Part shown: in pieces, positions 1 through 10,370 of the stretch
How positions within the stretch are numbered: the first letter of the stretch is position 1
Layout of the letters: each line of letters opens with the position of its first letter
Source of the DNA: Burkholderiaceae bacterium
Lineage (GTDB): Bacteria; Pseudomonadota; Gammaproteobacteria; Burkholderiales; Burkholderiaceae_C
NCBI GenBank assembly: GCA_023150375.1
Contig: JAKLLA010000015.1
Coordinates: 62,001 to 126,000, forward strand
Reading direction: 5' to 3'
Length of the DNA: 64,000 nt
Position numbers and translations under genes: made by a program
The notes under the pieces: generated by a model
Told to the model about the DNA's origin: nothing
The model's database searches: none
The model's input: only the letters and a program-made list of their open reading frames with translations

Positions 1-574
1 CCGGCGCGTCCTCGACCTCGGCACTGACCTCGTCGTCGTTCTTGCCCCCCGGGTCCTGCTCCTCGACGTCGAAGTCGAAGTCGCCCGCGACGATGGACTC
101 CAGCGTCTCGTTGGCCGTCGCCGTCTTCGCGTCGACGATGCGGATGAGCTTGTCGTACTCGACGATCACCCACTCGGGCGTGAGCTGGGTGGCGAACTTG
201 ATGCGGTCCACCGCCTCCTGGTCGGTGGGGTCGGCACCGCCGATGAACAGGCGGTTGCCGCGCTTGCCCAGCACGAGCACCTGGAACTGCGTCAGCGTGC
301 GGTTGTCGATCAGGTTCTGCGGCAGCCGCTGCACGTCCACCGCATCCAGGTCGAGCAACGGCACGGCCAGCGCGCTGGACAGGGTGTGCGCCAGCTCGGC
401 GGGGCTGAGCGCCTTGGCCGCGATCACCGCCGAGACGAAGCTGCGGCGCTGGTCGCGGGCGGTACGGGCCACCTCCTCGGCGGTGCGGGCATTGAGCTTG
501 CCCGCATGCACCAGCACGCGCGCCACGCCGGACAGGCTGCTCTGGGGGGCGTCGACGGGAAGTTCGGTGGCCAC
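1..574 (-). CDS. pilB: PilB, type IV pilus extension ATPase (5' part, runs off window)
   Basis: This is the N-terminal 191 residues of the cytoplasmic hexameric ATPase that powers type IV pilus extension. The visible part is the MshEN/T2SSE N-terminal region only; the Walker A and B motifs lie beyond the left edge. The translation contains [15 protein letters not shown] near the start and then a second subdomain with [20 protein letters not shown], both typical of PilB. I chose a GTG start because the resulting N-terminus matches PilB proteins and no in-frame ATG exists nearby; no strong Shine-Dalgarno is visible. The gene diverges from htpG. The related general-secretion ATPase GspE is the main alternative, but the N-terminal sequence fits PilB better. 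Confidence 0.85.
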   Translation of the reverse strand, partial: MATELPVDAPQSSLSGVARVLVHAGKLNARTAEEVARTARDQRRSFVSAVIAAKALSPAELAHTLSSALAVPLLDLDAVDVQRLPQNLIDNRTLTQFQVLVLGKRGNRLFIGGADPTDQEAVDRIKFATQLTPEWVIVEYDKLIRIVDAKTATANETLESIVAGDFDFDVEEQDPGGKNDDEVSAEVEDAP

Positions 575-860
575 GGCGGGGATGCAGGAGGGGCGGCGGG
601 GAAGGAGGCCATGCACCGGCCACCCGACCGGGGGGCGCAGCGTGCATGAAGGCAGGAAATTGTGGCATGCGCCGCGCGCCGGGGATACAGAGGCGTGCGT
701 GCCGGCCCGCTCGGGGCGGCGCGCCGGCAGGTCGCGCAAGGGCGCCACAGGGAGAAGGCAAACGCCGCGCCAGGGCCGCAGCACCTGCATTTGCTTGCAC
801 CTGGCGGCGCTTTGTCACGAAGAAGCCGGCCGGCCGGCGCTTCCTGGTGCGCGACAGCCT

Positions 861-888
861 CTTGAAAAGCCTGGCGGCGGCGCCATTT
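861..888 (+). promoter_or_regulatory. heat-shock (RpoH/sigma-32 type) promoter of htpG
   Basis: CTTGAAA at 861-867 is followed after 13 nt by CGCCATTT at 881-888. The E. coli sigma-32 consensus is CTTGAAA, a 13-15 nt spacer, then CCCCATNT, so the match is nearly complete. It would start transcription near 896, giving a leader of about 47 nt before the htpG ATG. The rest of the 575-942 interval between pilB and htpG holds no gene that I can support and must also carry the pilB promoter, which I could not place. Confidence 0.8.
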
Positions 889-942
889 TTCGGCCGTTGC
901 GCCGCTTCTGGCGCGTTCCAACCGCGACGAAACCGCCCGATC

Positions 943-2844
943 ATGGAAAAACAGACCCTGTCCTTCCAGGCCGAAGTGAAGCAGCTGCTGCACCTGGTGA
1001 CCCATTCGCTGTACTCGAACAAGGAGATCTTCCTGCGCGAGCTGATCTCCAACGCTTCGGACGCCTGCGACAAGCTGCGCTTCGAGGCGCTGAACAACGC
1101 CGCGCTGTTCGAGGACCAGCCCAACCTGGAGGTGCGGGTCAGCTTCGACAAGGCCGCGCGGCGCATCGTCATCAGCGACAACGGCATCGGCCTGTCGGCG
1201 CAGGAGGCCATCGACCACCTGGGCACCATCGCCAAGAGCGGCACCAAGGAGTTCATGGCCCGGCTGGAAGGCTCCGACAAGGACCGCGCCAAGGACGCCA
1301 ACCTGATCGGTCAGTTCGGCGTGGGCTTCTACTCCGGCTACATCGTGGCCGACCGCATCACTGTCGAGAGCCGCCGCGCCGGCCTGCCGATCGACCAGGG
1401 CGTGCGCTGGAGCAGCGAGGGCACCGGCGACTTCGAGGTGGAGAACATCACCCGCGAGCAGCGCGGCACCGATGTCATCCTGCACCTGCGCGAGGGCGAG
1501 GACGAGTGGCTCAGCCGCTGGAAGATCAAGTCCACCATCGGCAAGTACTCCGACCACATTTCCCTGCCGGTGCTGATGCGCAAGGAGGAGTGGGACGCCG
1601 AGAAGAGCGAGTACGTCACCAAGGACGAGTGGGAGACGGTCAACAAGGCCGCCGCGCTCTGGACGCGCAGCAAGAGCGACATCACCGACGCCGAGTACAA
1701 GGCCTTCTACGAGCAGCTCACCTACGACCAGGCCGCCCCGCTGGCCTACACCCACAACCGCGTCGAGGGCCGCAGCGAGTACACCCAGCTGCTCTACATC
1801 CCGGCCAAGGCCCCCTTCGACCTGTGGAACCGCGACAAGCGCGGCGGCGTCAAGCTCTACGTCAAGCGCGTGTTCATCATGGACGACGCCGAGGCGCTGA
1901 TGCCGGTGTACCTGCGCTTCGTCAAGGGCGTGATCGACTCGGCCGACCTGCCGCTGAACGTCAGCCGCGAGTTGCTGCAGGAAAGCCGCGACGTCAAGGC
2001 GATCCGCGAGGGCTCGACCAAGCGCGTGCTGTCGATGCTGGAATCGCTGGCCGACAGCGAGAGCGCCGACGACAAGGCCAGGTACGCCGAGTTCTGGAAG
2101 CAGTTCGGCGCCGTGCTCAAGGAAGGCATCGGCGAGGACCATGCCAACCAGGAGCGCCTGGCCAGGCTGCTGCGCTTTGCCTCCACCCATGCCGACGAAG
2201 GGGTGTCGTTTGCCGACTACGTGGCGCGCATGAAGGAGGGCCAGGAGGCCATCTACTACATCACCGCCGACAGCCTGGCGGCCGCCAAGAACAGTCCGCA
2301 GCTCGAGATCTTCAAGAAGAAGGGCATCGAGGTGCTGCTGCTGACCGACCGCGTCGACGAGTGGATGCTCAGCCACCTCTACGAGTTCGAGGGCAAGTCG
2401 CTGCAGAGCGTGGCCAAGGGCGCCGTCGACCTGGGCAAGCTGCAGGACGAGGAGGAGAAGAAGCAGGCCGAGGCCGCCGCCGAGTCCTTCAAGCCGACGC
2501 TCGAGCGCCTCAAGGCCGCGCTGGGCGAGCGCGCCAAGGACGTGCGCGTGACCACCCGCCTGGTCGATTCCCCGGCCTGCCTGGTGACCGAGGAAGGCGA
2601 CATGAGCGGCCACCTGGCCCGCCTGCTCAAGCAGGCCGGCCAGGCCGCGCCGAGTTCGCAGCCCATCCTGGAGGTCAACGCCGAGCACGCGCTGGTGAAG
2701 AAGCTGGCCGCGCTGCCCGAGGGCGCGGCGACCTTCGACGACCTGGCCCAGGTGCTGTTCGACAACGCCCTGCTGGCCGAGGGCGGCCAGCTGGAGGATC
2801 CGGCCGCGCACGTGCGGCGCATCCAGGCGCTGATCCTCGGCTGA
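943..2844 (+). CDS. htpG: HtpG, bacterial Hsp90 chaperone
   Basis: HtpG is the cytoplasmic ATP-dependent Hsp90 chaperone that remodels client proteins, often with DnaK. The 633-residue length is normal. The N-terminal GHKL ATPase domain shows [14 protein letters not shown] with the catalytic-loop Asn near residue 37, the ATP-binding DNGIGL at 79-84 and the lid motif [11 protein letters not shown]. Middle and C-terminal dimerisation domains follow without interruption. The open frame extends upstream, but [16 protein letters not shown] is the family N-terminus, so the ATG at 943 is used. A sigma-32 type promoter precedes it and a perfect hairpin follows it, so it is probably transcribed alone. 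Confidence 0.97.
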   Translation: MEKQTLSFQAEVKQLLHLVTHSLYSNKEIFLRELISNASDACDKLRFEALNNAALFEDQPNLEVRVSFDKAARRIVISDNGIGLSAQEAIDHLGTIAKSGTKEFMARLEGSDKDRAKDANLIGQFGVGFYSGYIVADRITVESRRAGLPIDQGVRWSSEGTGDFEVENITREQRGTDVILHLREGEDEWLSRWKIKSTIGKYSDHISLPVLMRKEEWDAEKSEYVTKDEWETVNKAAALWTRSKSDITDAEYKAFYEQLTYDQAAPLAYTHNRVEGRSEYTQLLYIPAKAPFDLWNRDKRGGVKLYVKRVFIMDDAEALMPVYLRFVKGVIDSADLPLNVSRELLQESRDVKAIREGSTKRVLSMLESLADSESADDKARYAEFWKQFGAVLKEGIGEDHANQERLARLLRFASTHADEGVSFADYVARMKEGQEAIYYITADSLAAAKNSPQLEIFKKKGIEVLLLTDRVDEWMLSHLYEFEGKSLQSVAKGAVDLGKLQDEEEKKQAEAAAESFKPTLERLKAALGERAKDVRVTTRLVDSPACLVTEEGDMSGHLARLLKQAGQAAPSSQPILEVNAEHALVKKLAALPEGAATFDDLAQVLFDNALLAEGGQLEDPAAHVRRIQALILG

Positions 2845-2865
2845 CCTCGCTGTCGCCCCGCCACG

Positions 2866-2892
2866 AGAACGCCGGCCATGGGCCGGCGTTCT
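2866..2892. terminator. hairpin between convergent htpG and srkA-like gene
   Basis: A perfect 12-bp inverted repeat, agaacgccggcc / ggccggcgttct, encloses the 3-nt loop atg. It lies 22 nt after the htpG stop and 46 nt beyond the stop of the convergent kinase gene, so it probably ends transcripts from both sides. A long U run is lacking, so the call rests on stem strength and position. Confidence 0.7.
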
Positions 2893-2937
2893 TCATGGGT
2901 TGTGCAGGGCGCGGGGATTGCCGCGGCCCGCAGCGGC

Positions 2938-4020
2938 TCAGGCCACCAGCGGCGGCCGCGCCATCGCCTCGAGCTGCTCGCGCAGCAGGGTGGCCTGCTG
3001 GTCCCAGTAGGACGGGCTTGCGAAGGAGGGGAAGGCAATCGGGAAGGCCGGGTCGTCCCAGCGCCGGGCGATCCAGGCGCTGTGCAGGAGGATGCGCAGC
3101 GTGCGCAGCGGCTCGATCAGCGCCAGCTCGCGGCGGTCGAAGTCGCGCATCGTCTCGTAGCCGTCCAGCAGGGCGCCCAGCTGGGCCTGCATCTCGGCGC
3201 GCTCGCCGCCCAGCAGCATCCACAGGTCCTGCACCGCCGGGCCGGTGACCGCGTCGTCCAGGTCGACGAAGTGCGGCCCGTCGGGGGTCCAGAGCAGGTT
3301 GCCGGGGTGGCAGTCGCCGTGCAGGCGCAGCAGTGCCGGGCCGCCGTGCCGGGCGAAGGCCGCGTCGACCGCCTCCAGGGCCGCTTCGGCCGTCCTGTGC
3401 CAGCTGCCCAGGGCCGTCGGCGGCAGGATGCCGTGCGTCAGCAGCCAGTCCAGCGCAACGCGGGCGTTGGCGCTGCCGTCGATGCGCAGGCGCTGCGCAA
3501 AGGGTCGGCGTGCGCCGACCTCGTGCAGCCGGGCCAGGAAGCGGCCGATCCAGGTCAGCACTTCGGGCTGCTCCAGTTCGGGGGAGCGGCCGCCGCAGCG
3601 CGGGCTGGCCGCAAAGCGCCAGGGACCCCACCGTGCCAGCGTCGGTGGCTGGCCGGCCAGCCTCACGTCCCCGGCGCAGGCTTCGAGGATCAGCGGCGCC
3701 ACCGCGGGCACCTCGGCCTCGGCCAGTTCGCGGGCGAAGGCGTGTTCCTCCAGGATCTGGGCATCGCTCCAGCGCCCGGCGCGGTAGAACTTGGCCACCA
3801 CGATGCGGCCGTCCTCCAGGTGCACCTGGAAGACCCGGTTCTCGTAGGAATTGAGCTGCAGGATGCGGCCGTCGCCGCGCAGACCGACGGCGTCCAATGC
3901 ATCGAGCACGGCATGCGGCGTCAGGCCGTCGTAGGGACGGCCCGCGTCGGGGCGCTCGGCGTCGGGTGCGGTGAGCGGGACATCGGCCGCCGGGTCGGCC
4001 GCAGGGTCAGAAGCAGTCAT
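2938..4020 (-). CDS. srkA: SrkA-like stress response kinase (YihE/RdoA family)
   Basis: This looks like a serine/threonine protein kinase of the YihE/RdoA family with the aminoglycoside-phosphotransferase fold, which in E. coli counters stress-induced death. Visible features are the N-lobe NSYENRVFQVHLEDG, the catalytic loop LLRLHGDCHPGNLLW (HGDxHxxN), and the metal-binding FVDLDDA. At 360 residues it is slightly longer than E. coli SrkA because of an acidic, Ala/Pro-rich N-terminal extension. ATG 4020 is used; an in-frame ATG 9 nt upstream is equally possible. It lies 43 nt downstream of the co-oriented DUF2726 gene and could share its transcript. The target protein is unknown from sequence. 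Confidence 0.85.
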   Translation of the reverse strand: MTASDPAADPAADVPLTAPDAERPDAGRPYDGLTPHAVLDALDAVGLRGDGRILQLNSYENRVFQVHLEDGRIVVAKFYRAGRWSDAQILEEHAFARELAEAEVPAVAPLILEACAGDVRLAGQPPTLARWGPWRFAASPRCGGRSPELEQPEVLTWIGRFLARLHEVGARRPFAQRLRIDGSANARVALDWLLTHGILPPTALGSWHRTAEAALEAVDAAFARHGGPALLRLHGDCHPGNLLWTPDGPHFVDLDDAVTGPAVQDLWMLLGGERAEMQAQLGALLDGYETMRDFDRRELALIEPLRTLRILLHSAWIARRWDDPAFPIAFPSFASPSYWDQQATLLREQLEAMARPPLVA

Positions 4021-4063
4021 CGACCGCATCCTAGACCAGCCGCCCCGGGGTGGGGGCGCCGGG

Positions 4064-4888
4064 TCAGCGCCGGCCGATGATGTGGCTGCCCAGATCGTCC
4101 TCGCCGGGCAGCTTGCCGGCCGGGGCGTGGGCGCTGCCTCGCGCGGCCGGGCGGCGCGTGGCCGGGTCCAGCGGTGAGCGGCGCTCGGTGGCAGCGGCGC
4201 TCGGCGTGCCCCCCATCGCGGCCTCCGAGAAGGTGTCGCGCTGGCTGTCAGGGGCGAAGAAGGAGTCCTGGGCGTAGCCGGACTCGTACCACTGCGTCTC
4301 GCGCTCGCCGCGCGGATCGCGCACCGCATGCGCCAGCGTGCTGCGACGCTCGGCGAGGTCCTGCACGTGCGGGGGCACGAGCGGACGCGACATCTCGCCC
4401 TGCTGCGGCACCAGCAGCTGCAGCTCCGCGGCGGTGGGCAGCTGGTCGGCGCGGCACTTCACGTAGCGGATGCGGCAGGCCTCCAGCACCGACTGGCGGA
4501 TCGTGGCGACGCGCTTCGAGGTGGGCCGCGAGGGTTTCTCGATGTCCAGCGCGGCCAGCACCCGGCCGTTCTCGGCGCAGACCACGAAGCTGACGTGGAT
4601 CGGCCCGAGCAGCTTGAACCAGTAGCCCAGCTCGTTGCGGTCCATCGGCTGGCAGAAGCGCACCAGCGGCAGCTTGGCCAGGATGGTGTGGTGCGGCAGC
4701 GCAGCGCGCAGCTGGCGGTACAGCGCACGCTCTTCGGCCGAGAAGATCGAGCGCTGGATCAGCGGCCACTCCTCGGGAAGTTCGGCTTCGCCGGGCTTGC
4801 CCGGCGTGCTGCGCCGCATGGCCAGCCAGACCAGTGCGGCGACCACTGCAGCCGCAGCCGCAGCGAAGATCCAGGCAGGAAGGGTCAT
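4064..4888 (-). CDS. membrane-anchored DUF2726 protein
   Basis: A 274-residue protein with one N-terminal membrane segment (about residues 5-23, FAAAAAAVVAALVWLAM) followed by a DUF2726 domain (about 45-165). That domain is distantly related to restriction-endonuclease-like folds and is usually linked with nucleic-acid or topoisomerase-zinc-finger-like regions. Conserved-looking stretches include LYRQLRAALPHHTILAKLPL and FVVCAENGRVLAALDIE. The C-terminal third is low-complexity and hydrophilic. Function is unknown. It precedes the SrkA-like gene on the same strand by 43 nt, which suggests but does not prove co-expression. Confidence 0.75.
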   Translation of the reverse strand: MTLPAWIFAAAAAAVVAALVWLAMRRSTPGKPGEAELPEEWPLIQRSIFSAEERALYRQLRAALPHHTILAKLPLVRFCQPMDRNELGYWFKLLGPIHVSFVVCAENGRVLAALDIEKPSRPTSKRVATIRQSVLEACRIRYVKCRADQLPTAAELQLLVPQQGEMSRPLVPPHVQDLAERRSTLAHAVRDPRGERETQWYESGYAQDSFFAPDSQRDTFSEAAMGGTPSAAATERRSPLDPATRRPAARGSAHAPAGKLPGEDDLGSHIIGRR

Positions 4889-4970
4889 GGTGAGAAGGAT
4901 TCCAGGGTTGACGACACCGGAGGTGTTTGCCGGAGGTCATCGGCATTCGCAGCGGAGCACTTCGGGCCCG

Positions 4971-5000
4971 ATGCTACGAAAGTTTGTAACGACTTGTGAA
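4971..5000 (-). promoter_or_regulatory. candidate sigma-70 promoter of the DUF2726 gene
   Basis: On the minus strand TTCACA (5000-4995) and TAGCAT (4976-4971) are separated by 18 nt. The -35 matches consensus at 5 of 6 positions and the -10 at 4 of 6. It lies in one of the few AT-richer patches and would give a leader of roughly 75 nt. Confidence 0.4.
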
Positions 5001-5112
5001 TCCCTGGGCTGGGTGCGCAGCATGCACGCTCCGAAGCGCCCGAATGCGAAATCGCCCACTGCGCCGTCCGATCGGCCGCCGATGGCCGCAGCGCCCGCGC
5101 AGGCACAAGCGA

Positions 5113-5136
5113 CCAGGCCGCCCGAAGGCGGCCTGG
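5113..5136 (-). terminator. terminator-like hairpin after the GNAT gene
   Basis: A perfect 10-bp stem, ccaggccgcc / ggcggcctgg, has a 4-nt loop that reads UUCG closed by C-G in minus-strand RNA, an exceptionally stable tetraloop. It begins 37 nt past the GNAT stop codon. Only a short mixed T-containing stretch follows, so the U tract is weak. Confidence 0.65.
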
Positions 5137-5173
5137 CGGCGGATCCGGCGCGACGGGCAGGTGCCCGTGCCGG

Positions 5174-5887
5174 TCAATGGCTGGCGATGCCCCGACGCTG
5201 GCCGAGGCGGCCCTTGAGCTCTGCCAGCAGGCGCAGGGTCCAGCCGATCTGCCGGCCCTGACGCTTGAGCAGATAGTCGAGCAGCGAGGCGCGGGTGTCG
5301 AGCAGCTCGCTCACGTGTGAGCCGACATCGTCGGGCGGCAGCTGCAGCCAGGCCTCGGATTCCCCGCCTTCGTGCTGCAGGCGCGCGCCAGCCCCGCGGG
5401 CGATGCGCAGCATCGCGGTGTTCTCGGTCAGCGCGTGGATGAAGAGCTGATCGACGCGGCGGTTGCGGCAGTGCCGCACCGCATGGGCGAACAGGCGCCG
5501 GCCGTAGCCGCGGCCCCGCGTGCCCGGCAGCACCGAGACGGCGAACTCGCACATCCGGCGCTGCGGATCGGCATGGGCCAGGTGGGCCAGAGCCACCAGA
5601 CGCAGGCGGCGGTCGAAGATGCCGAACAACTCGTGTTGCGTGAAGTCCAGCCGGGCCACATGCTGGCGGATGCGCTCGTCGCTGGCCGGGTAGCCGAAGC
5701 GCAGGTAGCGATCGCGCTCGCCGAGTGCCAACAGGTGGCGTTCGATGCGCGCTCGGTGCACTTCACCCAGTGGACAGATCGGCACCCAGTCCCAGCGGCG
5801 CGCCGCGGCGATCCGTTCCAGCCAGGGGCGCAGACGGGCAGCTGCGGACGGTGCAGCGGGGGAGGAGGTGTCCATGACGGGCGACAT
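5174..5887 (-). CDS. GNAT family N-acetyltransferase
   Basis: A 237-residue acyl-CoA-dependent N-acetyltransferase. The GNAT acetyl-CoA binding motif is visible as GTRGRGYGRRLFAHAVRH (R-x-x-G-x-G), preceded by the strand CEFAVSVLPG and followed by FIHALTENTAMLRIARGAG, the usual motif B region. The N-terminal half (ERDRYLRFGYPASDERIRQHV) resembles acetyltransferase domains fused to or paralogous with protein-acetylating enzymes, but the substrate cannot be read from sequence. ATG 5887 is used; an alternative ATG lies at 5875. An imperfect palindrome 7 nt upstream of the start suggests specific transcriptional control. Confidence 0.8.
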   Translation of the reverse strand: MSPVMDTSSPAAPSAAARLRPWLERIAAARRWDWVPICPLGEVHRARIERHLLALGERDRYLRFGYPASDERIRQHVARLDFTQHELFGIFDRRLRLVALAHLAHADPQRRMCEFAVSVLPGTRGRGYGRRLFAHAVRHCRNRRVDQLFIHALTENTAMLRIARGAGARLQHEGGESEAWLQLPPDDVGSHVSELLDTRASLLDYLLKRQGRQIGWTLRLLAELKGRLGQRRGIASH

Positions 5888-5893
5888 GAAGGA

Positions 5894-5918
5894 GATTCTA
5901 AGGGTTAACCCTAGAATC
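5894..5918. promoter_or_regulatory. operator-like palindrome upstream of GNAT gene
   Basis: gattcta-a-gggtt / aaccc-tagaatc forms a 24-base dyad that is perfect except for one unpaired A at 5901. It ends 7 nt before the GNAT ATG. The size and symmetry are those of a dimeric regulator site. No regulator can be assigned. Confidence 0.45.
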
Positions 5919-5946
5919 GGTCGCCTGCTGCCTCTTTCAAGGGGGG

Positions 5947-5970
5947 CTGCCCACCTTCGTGGGCAGTTTT
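5947..5970. terminator. hairpin between ssb and GNAT gene
   Basis: ctgcccac (5947-5954) and gtgggcag (5959-5966) form a perfect 8-bp stem with a 4-nt loop. On the plus strand TTTT follows; on the minus strand, the direction of ssb transcription, CCCCCCTT follows. It probably terminates ssb transcripts, although the better U run lies in the opposite direction. Confidence 0.5.
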
Positions 5971-6038
5971 GCCGGGATTCTGCCGGCCTGGTGCCGGCTT
6001 GGCGCCACCTCCCGGTGGCCGACCGGGCGCCGGGACGG

Positions 6039-6548
6039 TCAGAAGGGAATGTCGTCGTCCATGTCGTCGAAGCCGGTGGCCGGCTTCGACGCCGGGGCCG
6101 GCGCACGGGGTGCCGGGGCGCGGGGGGGCGGTGCGGCACGGCGCTCGGCGGCCGGCTCGTAGCCGCCGCCCATGTCGTCGCCACCTTCGGCCGGGGCCGG
6201 CCCGCCCATGCCTTCCCGACCGCCGAGCATCTGCATCTCGTCGACCAGGATCTCGGTGGTGTAGTTGTCGCGGCCTTCCTTGTCCTGCCACTTGCGCGTC
6301 TTCAGGCGGCCCTCGACATAGACCGAGCGGCCCTTGCGCAGGTACTGGCCGGCGATCTCGGCCAGCTTGTCGCGGAAGACCACCCGATGCCACTCGGTCT
6401 CCTCCATGCGCTCGCCGCTGTCCTTGCTCTTCCAGTTGCGCGTGGTGGCCAGCGTGACGTTGCACACGGCGCCGCCGTTGGGGAAGTAGCGCACTTCCGG
6501 GTCGCGCCCGAGATTGCCGACGAGGATGACTTTGTTGACCGATGCCAT
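6039..6548 (-). CDS. ssb: single-stranded DNA-binding protein SSB
   Basis: SSB coats single-stranded DNA and recruits replication and repair enzymes through its acidic tail. The 169-residue product has an N-terminal OB fold ([20 protein letters not shown] to about residue 110), a Gly/Pro/Ala-rich linker, and the terminal DDMDDDIPF tip that contacts partner proteins, including RecQ. The open frame extends further upstream, but the family N-terminus MASVNK fixes the start at 6548. It diverges from recQ, an interacting partner, with 176 nt between their starts. Confidence 0.97.
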   Translation of the reverse strand: MASVNKVILVGNLGRDPEVRYFPNGGAVCNVTLATTRNWKSKDSGERMEETEWHRVVFRDKLAEIAGQYLRKGRSVYVEGRLKTRKWQDKEGRDNYTTEILVDEMQMLGGREGMGGPAPAEGGDDMGGGYEPAAERRAAPPPRAPAPRAPAPASKPATGFDDMDDDIPF

Positions 6549-6724
6549 GGCGCTGATCCAGTGCCCGGGCCGTGCCGGGCGTCGAAATGCCGAAAAGGCA
6601 GTCATTGTGCCCGAGGGGCCCGGCCGCACCCAGACCCCCGGGAGGGTGGTCGTCGGGGTCCCGGGGGCTCCACCTGCAAGGGTGACGCCGAGCGCGTCGC
6701 GGCGCCGCTACCATCTCGGCCCTG

Positions 6725-8641
<1,917 letters not shown>

Positions 8642-8806
8642 CGGGCCGGGCCAGGCCAGGCGCGCACGGGAGCGGTCCGCGCCGTCGTCGCTGCGTTCTT
8701 GGTGGCGGTCCCGGTCTGTGACGATTTGTGCGGTGCAGCAAAATTGCCGCCTCAGGGTGGCAAGATCCTCGCATCACGCCTCCCGGTGGAGGCCGAGGAA
8801 TCTCCC

Positions 8807-9940
8807 ATGCCGACTCGCCCGATCGTCGAACCCGCTGACCGCGCTGCCGCGTCGTCCCCCCCCGCTGTCGACCTGGCCCTGCAGGGCGGCGGCTCGCACG
8901 GCGCCTTCACCTGGGGGGTGCTGGATGCGCTGCTGGAGGACGGCCGACTGGCCTTCGACGGCGTGTCGGGCACCAGCGCCGGGGCGATGAACGCCGCGGT
9001 GCTGGCCTGCGGCCATGCCCGCGGGCTGGCGCTGGGCCAGGGCGACCCGGCGGTGGCGCGCGGCGAGGCGCGGCGCGCGCTGCGGGCGTTCTGGCGCGAC
9101 ATCGCCGGCGCGTCGGGCTGTTTCGGCGCGCCGGGCGGTGCGGCCACGCCTGCCGCGACCTCGGCCTGGCCGGCCTGGACGTTCAACCTCGATGCCTGGC
9201 CGATGTTCGGCGTCTGGAACGCCTGGTGGCGGCAATTCAGTCCGTACCAGCTCAACCCGCTGAACCTGAATCCGCTGCGCGACATCCTGCAGCGCCACGT
9301 CGACCCGGCGCTGCTCGCCGCGACCTCGGTGGCCGGACAGCCCACGCTGAAGGTGTTCGTCACCGCCACCTCGGTGCGCACCGGCGCCCCGAAGGTGTTC
9401 CAGGGCGAGGCGCTGACGATCGATGCGCTGCTGGCCTCGGCCTGCCTGCCCCAGCTGTTCCAGGCGGTCGAGATCGACGGCGAGGCCTACTGGGACGGCG
9501 GCTTCGCCGGCAACCCGGCGCTCTGGCCGCTGGTGGACCAGACGCGGTCGCTGGACCTGCTGCTGGTGCAGATCAACCCGGCCGTGCGCGAGGGGGTGCC
9601 CACCACGGCCGCCGACATCGCCGACCGGGTCAACGAGATCACCTTCAACGCCAGCCTGGTGGCCCAGATGCGGGCCATCGAGTTCGTGCAGCGGCTGATC
9701 GAGCGCCACGCGCTGGACGCGCAGGAGTACAAGAACCTGCGCCTGCACCGGGTGGCCGACGAGGCCGGCCTGGCGGCCTACGATGCCTCGAGCAAGCTCA
9801 GCACCGATGCGCGGTTGCTGGATGCACTGTTCCGCCTCGGCAGGGCGGCGGGTGAGCGCTGGCTCGCCGCGCATGCGGACGATGTGGGCGTGCGCGGCTC
9901 GACGCCGATCCGCGAGGTCTGGCTCAGCGCAGCACCGTGA
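8807..9940 (+). CDS. patatin-like phospholipase/acyl hydrolase
   Basis: A 377-residue serine acyl hydrolase of the patatin family, which uses a Ser-Asp dyad to cleave lipid acyl esters. It has the oxyanion loop GGGSHG (27-32), the nucleophile elbow GTSAG with Ser57, and the catalytic DGG with Asp230 (YWDGGFAGNP). There is no signal peptide, so it is probably cytoplasmic or inner-face associated. The start MPTRPIVEP is preceded by a gaggaa ribosome-binding site; the longer frame from 8699 is less likely. Its 3' end overlaps the convergent lipoprotein gene by 17 bp. Related proteins in PHA-storing bacteria occur near PHA genes, but a role in PHA metabolism is only a guess. Confidence 0.85.
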   Translation: MPTRPIVEPADRAAASSPPAVDLALQGGGSHGAFTWGVLDALLEDGRLAFDGVSGTSAGAMNAAVLACGHARGLALGQGDPAVARGEARRALRAFWRDIAGASGCFGAPGGAATPAATSAWPAWTFNLDAWPMFGVWNAWWRQFSPYQLNPLNLNPLRDILQRHVDPALLAATSVAGQPTLKVFVTATSVRTGAPKVFQGEALTIDALLASACLPQLFQAVEIDGEAYWDGGFAGNPALWPLVDQTRSLDLLLVQINPAVREGVPTTAADIADRVNEITFNASLVAQMRAIEFVQRLIERHALDAQEYKNLRLHRVADEAGLAAYDASSKLSTDARLLDALFRLGRAAGERWLAAHADDVGVRGSTPIREVWLSAAP

Positions 9941-10370
9941 CGCGCACCCAGTCGCTGTCGCTGCGCTGGCCCCAGCGGTCGATCGCGCGGGCGAAGTAGC
10001 TCACGCTGCTGGCCGAGGTGTCGGGCAGCAGCGTGTCCAGGGTGTAGGGAGCGCTGAAGTCGCTGCCCAGGTAGACCGCGCCGCTGCTGCCCAGGCGGAA
10101 GAACTCGACGCGCTCGACGGCGTCGTCGTCGCTGGCCGTGGCGGCCAGTTCGATCGTCGCGCCCGGCCGGGCGCTGTCGGGGTGGGCGGTCAGGCCGACC
10201 TCGGGCGGGTCGTCGTCGCTCCAGGTGTAGCCGATGCCGACGTAGCAGCCGCCCAGCCCGGCGATCAGGGTGCCGGCCAGCAGCCCGGCGCCAAGGCGGC
10301 ACCAGCGGCTCCGACGGCCGGGCGAAGGGGAGGGCTTGGGCGTCTCAGTCGCGGTAGCACTCGTGGACAT
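9924..10370 (-). CDS. predicted lipoprotein with Ig-like domain
   Basis: A 148-residue protein with a long basic N-region (RRSRWCRLGAG), a hydrophobic core and the lipobox-like end LIAGLGGC, consistent with lipoprotein export. After the Cys comes a single beta-rich domain starting PPEVGLTAHPDSARPGATI with VERVEFFRLG and FARAIDRWG, which looks like an Ig-like/bacterial adhesion domain. Its 5' end overlaps phaC by 26 bp on the same strand, so it may be translationally coupled, and its 3' end overlaps the convergent patatin gene by 17 bp. I do not recognise a named family. Confidence 0.6.
   Translation of the reverse strand: MSTSATATETPKPSPSPGRRSRWCRLGAGLLAGTLIAGLGGCYVGIGYTWSDDDPPEVGLTAHPDSARPGATIELAATASDDDAVERVEFFRLGSSGAVYLGSDFSAPYTLDTLLPDTSASSVSYFARAIDRWGQRSDSDWVRVTVLR

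Noticed and set aside
42-3248. 1068-aa plus-strand open frame over pilB and htpG
   Set aside because: It is a GC-rich shadow: low-complexity Arg/Ala/Gly translation, antisense to PilB and out of frame with HtpG, which both match known families.
8642-8806. Extension of the patatin-like protein to an ATG at 8699
   Set aside because: The extra 36 residues do not resemble the family, and ATG 8807 has a ribosome-binding site at the expected distance.
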